A model generated the notes under the pieces. It did not search any database, was not told the origin of the DNA, and was given only the letters and a program-made list of their open reading frames with translations. A stretch of 21,307 nt of DNA from Bacteroidota bacterium (lineage in GTDB: Bacteria; Bacteroidota; Bacteroidia; Cytophagales; Cyclobacteriaceae): positions 1 through 21,307 of the forward strand of contig JAEWLI010000072.1 in NCBI GenBank assembly GCA_023393375.1, read 5' to 3'. Made by a program: the position numbers and the translations under genes. Every line of letters begins with the position of its first letter. The stretch's first letter is position 1. This document shows, piece by piece, positions 16,493-21,307 of the stretch.

Positions 16493-16912
16493 ATGAAAAG
16501 TTATAAATTTAAGATCAACGGTAATGATTATACCGTAGAGATCAAATCGGTGGAGGATAACATTGCCGAACTGGAGGTAAACGGTACACCTTTTCAGGTA
16601 GAATTATCAAAGGAAATTAAAACCCCCAAAACTCCCAAACTTGTCCGATCAGCAGTTTCACCACGCACAGAAGCTAAGCCTGTTGTTGCAAAGACAGGAT
16701 TAAAAAAAGCTGAAGCTCCATTGCCAGGCAGTATTTTCCAACTCCTTGTAAAAGAAGGGGATACAGTTAAAAAAGGTGATGTATTATTGATCATGGAGGC
16801 CATGAAGATGGAAAATAACATTCTGGCAGAAGTGGACGGAACCATAAAAACAGTAAAAGTAAAAGTAGGTGATACAGTGCTACAGGGTGATACACTTGTT
16901 GAGATCGAGTAG
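16493..16912 (+). CDS. Biotin carboxyl carrier subunit of the decarboxylase
   Basis: This 139-residue protein ends in a standard biotinyl domain (about 74-139) with the motif EAMKMENN; the biotinylated Lys is residue 105. The flanking lines PLPGSIFQLLVKEGDTVKKGD and DGTIKTVKVKVGDTVLQGD are the two symmetric halves of the flattened barrel. The first 40 residues form a small beta-rich domain (YKFKINGNDYTVEI ... ELEVNGTPFQVEL), common in this carrier type, and a Lys/Pro/Ala linker (41-73) lets the biotin arm swing. The carrier shuttles CO2 from MmdA to the membrane beta subunit, where it is released. The gene starts 2 nt after the OadG-like gene. Confidence 0.93.
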   Translation: MKSYKFKINGNDYTVEIKSVEDNIAELEVNGTPFQVELSKEIKTPKTPKLVRSAVSPRTEAKPVVAKTGLKKAEAPLPGSIFQLLVKEGDTVKKGDVLLIMEAMKMENNILAEVDGTIKTVKVKVGDTVLQGDTLVEIE

Positions 16913-16973
16913 CCAATTGGAAATGAATACTGACAGATAGTATTATTTCCTTTTCAAAAATAAAATTATACAG

Positions 16974-18110
16974 ATGAAAGGATTAGAAAATTTTTGGGAA
17001 TATACAGGCTTTAATAACGTTACTGGTGGTCATTTGATCATGATCCTAGTAGGTCTGGTATTTATATATCTCGCGATTAAATATGAATGGGAACCTTTAT
17101 TACTTGTTCCCATTGGCTTTGGAATAATAGTTGGCAATGTGCCGTTTGTAGAAAATGTAGGATTACAGATAGGAATATATGAGCAAGGTAGTGTAATGAA
17201 CTACTTGTATCAGGGGGTTATACTTGGGATTTACCCACCCTTGATATTTTTGGGAATTGGGGCTATGACTGATTTCTCTACCCTGATATCCAATCCGAAA
17301 CTATTGTTATTGGGTGCAGCAGCACAAATTGGTATATTTGCAACATTAATAGGGGCACTGGCATTGGGATTTACAGAACAGGAGGCGGGTGCGATCGGAA
17401 TCATTGGTGGTGCTGATGGACCAACTGCAATCTTCCTGTCATCCAGACTTGCTCCAAATCTGATAGGTGCCATTGCGATTGCCGCCTATTCTTACATGGC
17501 TCTTGTGCCAGTAATCCAACCGCCAATTATCAAATTATTGGTCACCAAAAAAGAAAGGCTGATCAGGATGAAACCCCCAAGGGCGGTATCACAGCTTGAG
17601 AAAATGATGTTCCCGATCATTGGTATTTTACTGACAGGGTTTATTGCTCCAGCTGCATTACCATTACTTGGGATGTTGTTTTTTGGTAATCTGCTCAAAG
17701 AATCAACCGTAACCAGACGACTCGCTGATACAGCCAGAACTTCCCTTATCGACATTGTAACCATCATACTTGGTTTCACCGTAGGTGCATCAACACAAGC
17801 CACCATGTTTCTCAAACCGGAATCAATTTTGATTTTTGTTTTGGGTGCACTTTCATTCATGGTTGCTACTGCCGGTGGTCTATTGTTTGCAAAATTTATG
17901 AATCTGTTCTTATCAGCGGAAAACAAGTTAAACCCGATGATCGGTGCGGCTGGTGTTTCAGCAGTGCCTGATAGTGCACGGGTGGTACAGCATGAAGGTT
18001 TGAAAGCAGACCCAAGCAATCACTTGCTGATGCATGCCATGGCTCCCAACGTAGCGGGAGTAATTGGCTCGGCCGTAGCAGCAGGTATTCTGATGAGTTT
18101 CCTGATGTAG
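16974..18110 (+). CDS. mmdB: Sodium-translocating decarboxylase beta subunit
   Basis: This 378-residue membrane protein is the pump that decarboxylates carboxybiotin and exports sodium ions. It has about nine to ten hydrophobic segments and the family's key motifs: GIGAMTDFSTLISNP (94-108), GGADGPTAIF (145-154, with the essential Asp at 148), AAGVSAVPDSARVVQ (325-339) and NVAGVIGSAVAAG (359-371). The Asp and the Asn/Gly/Ser region correspond to residues shown to bind sodium in oxaloacetate decarboxylase beta subunits. The protein is of usual length. It is the last gene of the cluster, 61 nt after the biotin carrier, and is followed by a strong terminator. The decarboxylated substrate is inferred from mce and mmdA. 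Confidence 0.95.
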   Translation: MKGLENFWEYTGFNNVTGGHLIMILVGLVFIYLAIKYEWEPLLLVPIGFGIIVGNVPFVENVGLQIGIYEQGSVMNYLYQGVILGIYPPLIFLGIGAMTDFSTLISNPKLLLLGAAAQIGIFATLIGALALGFTEQEAGAIGIIGGADGPTAIFLSSRLAPNLIGAIAIAAYSYMALVPVIQPPIIKLLVTKKERLIRMKPPRAVSQLEKMMFPIIGILLTGFIAPAALPLLGMLFFGNLLKESTVTRRLADTARTSLIDIVTIILGFTVGASTQATMFLKPESILIFVLGALSFMVATAGGLLFAKFMNLFLSAENKLNPMIGAAGVSAVPDSARVVQHEGLKADPSNHLLMHAMAPNVAGVIGSAVAAGILMSFLM

Positions 18111-18135
18111 GTAGAAAGTTTAAAGTTAGTTAATA

Positions 18136-18160
18136 AAAAAGCCGGTAATCCCGGCTTTTT
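18136..18160 (+). terminator. Rho-independent terminator of the mce-mmd operon
   Basis: AAAAAGCCGG (18136-18145) pairs with CCGGCTTTTT (18151-18160) around the 5-nt loop TAATC. The stem is GC-rich near the loop and ends in a T tract. It lies 25 nt after mmdB. The A/T symmetry would also allow some function on the minus strand. Confidence 0.9.
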
Positions 18161-18206
18161 GCATATATTCCCATCCCATTACAATTATTTTCGTTTATAG
18201 TTTACA

Positions 18207-18860
18207 ATGGAAAATGTAAACTTAAATCAAGTTGAATATTATGCTTCTCGGGCTGGTGAATACGAAAAGGTTTATGAAAAACCTGAAAGACAGGCCGACC
18301 TTGAAAAGATAAAGATATATTTAAAAGAAATATTTAAAAGCAGGAATGTATATGAAATAGCCTGTGGCACTGGTTATTGGACTCAATATATTAGTGAAAC
18401 AGCCCTTGCCATAACGGCAACAGATATAAATAATCAAGTATTGGAAATAGCCCGAAATAAAAATTATCAAATACAGGTTGTATTCCGGAATGATGATATA
18501 TTTCATCTTACCAAAGATAATGAGGATTATAATGCAGGTTTTGGAGGGTTTATCTGGTCGCATATTCCCAAACAAGATTTACATGTTTTTCTGAAAAGTT
18601 TTGTTGAAAATATTGCTACCGGTGGAACGATAGTATTTCTGGATAACCAATTTTCAGAAGGAAGTAGCACGCCTGTAAATAAATTTGATGATGATGGGAA
18701 CAGCTACCAAATTCGTCAGCTTCTGAATGGCAATAAATTCCAAATATTGAAAAATTTTCCTGAAGATTCAGAAATCACTCAAGTAGTTAGGCCTTTTGCT
18801 ACAAATATCAAGATTGTGCGTTGGCAATACTACTGGTTGCTCGAGTTTATAAAACATTAG
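18207..18860 (+). CDS. Class I SAM-dependent methyltransferase
   Basis: This 217-residue protein has the Rossmann-like class I fold. Motif I is VYEIACGTGYWT (48-59), the acidic end of strand 2 is in ITATDINNQVLEIA (Asp73), motif II/III covers FRNDDIFHL, and the post-motif strand is GGTIVFLDNQF. The domain spans about residues 6-190, with the opening YYASRAGEYEKVYEKPERQ typical of small-molecule methyltransferases of the UbiE/methyltransf_25 type. The C-terminus (ATNIKIVRWQYYWLLEFIKH) is aromatic-rich. The substrate is unknown, and nothing in the neighbours settles it. The gene is monocistronic, bounded by the mmd terminator upstream and a hairpin at 18878-18915 downstream. Confidence 0.85.
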   Translation: MENVNLNQVEYYASRAGEYEKVYEKPERQADLEKIKIYLKEIFKSRNVYEIACGTGYWTQYISETALAITATDINNQVLEIARNKNYQIQVVFRNDDIFHLTKDNEDYNAGFGGFIWSHIPKQDLHVFLKSFVENIATGGTIVFLDNQFSEGSSTPVNKFDDDGNSYQIRQLLNGNKFQILKNFPEDSEITQVVRPFATNIKIVRWQYYWLLEFIKH

Positions 18861-18877
18861 AAATGTCTTGTGGTACA

Positions 18878-18915
18878 AAAACAAGTTTAGCAATATTTCT
18901 CGCTAAACTTGTTTT
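18878..18915. terminator. Two-way terminator-like hairpin
   Basis: A perfect 14-bp stem joins AAAACAAGTTTAGC (18878-18891) and GCTAAACTTGTTTT (18902-18915) around a 10-nt loop. On the plus strand it ends the methyltransferase transcript. On the minus strand it is followed by a slightly longer T run (18876-18880 read as TTTTT in reverse) and would end the small 34-codon unit. The stem is AT-rich, so its strength is uncertain. Confidence 0.7.
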
Positions 18916-18957
18916 ACATATTGCTTTGGTTGATAATGCACAGGTACAACGAAATTC

Positions 18958-19062
18958 TTAAGAATCCTCGAATAACCTTTCAATATATAAAGAAACTGCA
19001 AATCCGGTTCCGATAGAAAACACTGCTGAAATCAGTATGATTAATGATAAATAAATAGCCAT
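18958..19062 (-). CDS. Possible 34-residue single-pass membrane peptide
   Basis: The frame ATG (19062) to TAA (18958) encodes MAIYLSLIILISAVFSIG, then TGFAVSLYIERLFEDS. Residues about 3-25 form one hydrophobic membrane helix with small residues (Ala, Ser, Gly) on it, and the tail IERLFEDS is charged. That is the look of small subunits that bind membrane complexes (CydX- or KdpF-like in general style), but no specific family was recognised. Support comes from its position: a TAnnTTTG box at 19143-19150 lies upstream on the same strand and a terminator-like hairpin lies downstream at 18878-18915. The frame is short and could arise by chance, so confidence is moderate. Confidence 0.45.
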   Translation of the reverse strand: MAIYLSLIILISAVFSIGTGFAVSLYIERLFEDS

Positions 19063-19107
19063 AACAATTTAGTTAATTTTAATATGGGGTAAAATTAATA
19101 AAGTTAT

Positions 19108-19142
19108 CAAGCTAAAACCTGTGCATGGAATTACTTAGCTTG
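19108..19142 (-). repeat. 8-bp inverted repeat at the start of the small transcript
   Basis: CAAGCTAA (19108-19115) and TTAGCTTG (19135-19142) are perfect inverted copies 19 nt apart, directly abutting the -7 box at 19143-19150. It may be an operator across the transcript start, or a 5' hairpin if the start is at the very edge. An 8-bp match at this spacing occurs by chance several times in a window of this size. Confidence 0.35.
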
Positions 19143-19150
19143 CAAATGTA
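19143..19150 (-). promoter_or_regulatory. Bacteroidota -7 promoter box for the 34-codon unit
   Basis: On the minus strand this reads TACATTTG, an exact TAnnTTTG match, with a start expected near 19138 and a leader of about 75 nt before the ATG at 19062. No TTTG -33 element is evident. Confidence 0.4.
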
Positions 19151-19357
19151 AGATTTGATTTAAATATAAAAAAAAGAATAGTAAGTAGTAGTGGTAGAAG
19201 AATGAAAATATAGAAAAAATGCAAAAATCTTAAAATACTCTTATTTTACCGATAAATATTCCCAACTTCCAAGAACTATCATAAGAGTGTAGGTATAAGG
19301 GAGCTATAGATTATGCTTTAATCAAAAGATTATGATGAGGTATTACATGAGCCCAAA

Positions 19358-20629
19358 TTAAAGTTTCCTGCTTATATCAAAACTTTCCAGGTATTCTGAT
19401 ACCCTTTTGGCAAATAATCCACCCAAAGCTCCATCCACAATCCTATGATCATATGAGTGCGCCATAATCATCTTTTGTCTGATACCAATCGTATCACCAT
19501 GAGGGGTTTCAATTACAGTTGGTTTCTTTTTTGCAATACCAAATGCCATGATGGCGACTTGAGGTTGCAGTATAATAGGAGTACCTGCAATATTACCAAA
19601 AGTTCCGATGTTGGTAATAGTATAAGTACCACCAGAAAGCTCTTCGGGTTTTAATTTATTCATCCTTGCTCTTTCGGCATAATCGTTCACTTTTTTGGCA
19701 AGCCCCATCAAACTGAGTTGATCGGCATTGTGAATGACTGGAACTATCAAATTGCCATCTGGTAAAGCAACGGCAACACCTATATTAATAGATTTTTTCT
19801 TAATGATCTTATATCCGTCGATCGAAACATTCACCATAGGAAAATCCTTGATGGATTTCACAATGGCTTCAATAAAAATGGGTGTAAGGGTGAATTTCTC
19901 TCCTTCTTTTTTTAAATACTCATGTTTTATTTTTTCCCTCCATTTCATCACATTTGTTAGATCAGCCTCAACAAATGAAGTGACATGTGGGGAGATTCTG
20001 ACAGATGCGGCCATTCTTTCGGCAATGATCCTTCGCATCCTGTCCATTTCAATAATCTCATCTCCCGGATCTATTCTCACAGGAATATTATTGGTGAAAT
20101 AGGCGATGGAACTTGAGTCCACAGGATTTGTAACAGTGGCTTTTTTTCTTTCTATATATGCCAGAATATCATTTTTAGTAACCCTACTGTCCTTGCCGGA
20201 TCCGGGTATTTGCTCCAAATCATCATTGGAAATTTTTTCTGCTTTGGCAATATTTTTCACCAATGGGGAATAGTATCTTCTTAAGTTAATTTTTTCTTTT
20301 GGCTCTTGGGGTGTCTCCACTTCAGGAGTATGACTATTAACTTGGGAAGAAGCCACTTGTTTTAGCGGTTTTATATCTTCTACACCACCTTCTACATCAA
20401 TAATAGCCACTGGTTTTCCTACCTGAATTATATCACCTTTCTTGGCTAAAATTTCCTTTAGAATGCCACCCAGAGGGGAAGGTACTTCTGTATCAACCTT
20501 ATCAGTGGCTATTTCAAAAAGTGATTCATCCTGACTCACTGTATCACCTATCTCTTTAAGCCACCCCAATACAGTGGCTTCCATTACGCTTTCTCCCATT
20601 GAGGGCATGATGATTTCTTTCAGTGCCAT
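19358..20629 (-). CDS. Dihydrolipoyl acyltransferase (E2) of a 2-oxo acid dehydrogenase complex
   Basis: E2 forms the core of the complex and transfers acyl groups from lipoate to CoA. The 423-residue protein has a single lipoyl domain (about 2-78, IATDKVDTEVPSP with lipoyl-Lys44), a Pro/Glu/Lys linker, an E1/E3-binding domain (about 119-160, YYSPLVKNIAKAEKI ... VTKNDILAYIE), and a catalytic domain with TNIGTFG and the active-site DHRIVDG (394-400, His395 and Asp399). The start is the ATG at 20629. An in-frame TTG at 20665 lies inside the promoter box and is rejected. The single lipoyl domain fits branched-chain or 2-oxoglutarate E2 better than pyruvate E2, and the sequence looks nearest the branched-chain type. 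No E1 or E3 gene is adjacent. Confidence 0.92.
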   Translation of the reverse strand: MALKEIIMPSMGESVMEATVLGWLKEIGDTVSQDESLFEIATDKVDTEVPSPLGGILKEILAKKGDIIQVGKPVAIIDVEGGVEDIKPLKQVASSQVNSHTPEVETPQEPKEKINLRRYYSPLVKNIAKAEKISNDDLEQIPGSGKDSRVTKNDILAYIERKKATVTNPVDSSSIAYFTNNIPVRIDPGDEIIEMDRMRRIIAERMAASVRISPHVTSFVEADLTNVMKWREKIKHEYLKKEGEKFTLTPIFIEAIVKSIKDFPMVNVSIDGYKIIKKKSINIGVAVALPDGNLIVPVIHNADQLSLMGLAKKVNDYAERARMNKLKPEELSGGTYTITNIGTFGNIAGTPIILQPQVAIMAFGIAKKKPTVIETPHGDTIGIRQKMIMAHSYDHRIVDGALGGLFAKRVSEYLESFDISRKL

Positions 20630-20662
20630 TTCAATATTTTTTTTTCTCTGATCCGGTGAATG

Positions 20663-20670
20663 CAAATTTA
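20663..20670 (-). promoter_or_regulatory. Bacteroidota -7 promoter box before E2
   Basis: On the minus strand this reads TAAATTTG, a TAnnTTTG match 33 nt before the E2 ATG at 20629. It contains the in-frame TTG, so translation cannot sensibly begin there. It shows that E2 has its own promoter, separate from cinA. Confidence 0.5.
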
Positions 20671-20689
20671 GTATTTTCAGTTTTTAATC

Positions 20690-21307
20690 CTACAAAATTG
20701 ACTTCAATCTTTGACGCAGAAGATTTAATGCATTGGTACTGCTTAATATTATATTGTTAACCCTGTCTGTTCCAAGGTTTACTTTTTTGGTTATTGTGTT
20801 TTTCCCATCTGCCACAGCCAGCCAGACGGTACCAACCGGTTTCTCGATTGTCCCTCCATCAGGTCCGGCAATACCACTTACAGATATTCCAATATCGGTA
20901 TTTAACAATTTTCTCACTTGCTCTGCCATTTCAATTACTGTTTGTTCGCTTACTGCACCATATTGAAGAAGCGTTTGTTTGGAAACACCCAACAATTGAT
21001 GTTTTACCTCATTGTCATAAGAAATTATCGATCCTTTGAAATATTTTGAGCTCCTGGGAATAGAGGTAATCAAATGACTCAAAAACCCGCCAGAACAACT
21101 TTCAGCAAAACTTATTGTAAGGTTTTTTTCAATCAGCAATTGACCTATTCTTTCTTCCAATTTTATTGCGTCATATCCGAAGATGTAATCTTCAATTAAA
21201 GGTCTAACTTTTTCTACCTGATTTTCTACCTCCTGTTTTAACTTTTCAAGGTGGTCACCTGTGCCGGTCAATCGCAACTTTACCATACCCAGCGATGGTA
21301 AATAAGC
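20690..21307 (-). CDS. cinA: CinA, C-terminal part (cut by the window edge)
   Basis: The frame runs open to the last base of the window, so this is the 3' part (205 codons) of a longer gene. Codons before the first in-window Met read AYLPSLG and lead into MVKLRLTGTG, which is an internal CinA segment, not a true start. Residues from about 65 on form the nicotinamide-nucleotide amidase (PncC-type) domain, with the motifs FAESCSGGFLSHLIT and SGIAGPDGGTIEKPVGTVW. Full CinA is usually about 410-420 residues, with an N-terminal MoCF-like domain that would lie beyond the edge. CinA-type enzymes recycle nicotinamide nucleotides. The stop is 60 nt upstream of the E2 start on the same strand. Confidence 0.93.
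   Translation of the reverse strand, partial: AYLPSLGMVKLRLTGTGDHLEKLKQEVENQVEKVRPLIEDYIFGYDAIKLEERIGQLLIEKNLTISFAESCSGGFLSHLITSIPRSSKYFKGSIISYDNEVKHQLLGVSKQTLLQYGAVSEQTVIEMAEQVRKLLNTDIGISVSGIAGPDGGTIEKPVGTVWLAVADGKNTITKKVNLGTDRVNNIILSSTNALNLLRQRLKSIL

Larger units (their letters stand above)
18861..19357 (-). other. 497-nt gap holding a small minus-strand transcription unit
   Basis: The gap between the methyltransferase and E2 genes is not empty. It holds a two-way terminator hairpin (18878-18915), a 34-codon reading frame on the minus strand (18958-19062) and a -7 box for it (19143-19150). The part from about 19151 to 19357 is AT-rich and holds a weak inverted repeat (ACTCTTAT 19237-19244 with ATAAGAGT 19281-19288), which on the minus strand is followed by T-rich sequence and could help end the E2 transcript. 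No tRNA or repeat family was recognised. Confidence 0.5.

Noticed and set aside
17492..18019. A 175-codon open frame on the minus strand inside mmdB
   Set aside because: It is a shadow of the highly conserved mmdB coding frame. Its own product has no recognisable domain and is simply the Ala/Asn/Ser-rich complement of hydrophobic codons.

Overview
The window is chromosomal DNA from a member of the Bacteroidota, probably an environmental Cytophagales-like organism, although the rank below phylum cannot be read from the sequence. The evidence is AT-rich DNA, no clear Shine-Dalgarno sequences, and seven TAnnTTTG promoter boxes (the Bacteroidota -7 element) placed sensibly before genes. The protein content fits too: a PorV/PorQ-like outer membrane protein, an exported helix-hairpin-helix beta-barrel protein, a short-form MenE, and a mce-mmdA-oadG-BCCP-mmdB cluster.

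Layout. 1-160: the 3' end of an rRNA operon (5S rRNA and a strong terminator). 223-3541 (minus): an unknown 123-residue protein, then a two-gene outer-membrane unit with a 4-nt overlap. 3772-8285 (plus): an unknown 80-residue protein, a MarR-type regulator, and menD-menB-menE of menaquinone synthesis. 8294-8932 (minus): a START-domain protein convergent with menE. 9104-10279 (plus): a soluble PAS histidine kinase with no partner regulator nearby. 10283-13077 (minus): the potassium uptake pair trkA-trkH. 13277-13795 (plus): a DUF4136-like lipoprotein. 14099-18110 (plus): methylmalonyl-CoA epimerase followed by the subunits of a biotin-dependent, sodium-pumping decarboxylase, closed by a terminator. 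18207-18860 (plus): a methyltransferase. 18958-19062 (minus): a probable 34-residue membrane peptide not previously delineated. 19358-21307 (minus): a 2-oxo acid dehydrogenase E2 and the C-terminal part of CinA, cut by the window edge.

How the genes fit together. Three themes touch energy and the membrane. MenD, MenB and MenE make the quinone ring of the respiratory chain. The Mmd/Oad complex links methylmalonyl-CoA decarboxylation to sodium export. TrkA/TrkH manages potassium uptake. The E2 protein could belong to a branched-chain 2-oxo acid dehydrogenase, which would feed propionyl-CoA into the epimerase and decarboxylase step, but this is inference.

Most of the window is ordinary core metabolism. 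The parts most worth a second look are the small transcription unit at about 18878-19150 and the paired outer-membrane genes at 714-3541, one of which carries a degenerate ComEA-like DNA-binding fold. No CRISPR array, insertion sequence, tRNA, phage gene or defence system was seen.
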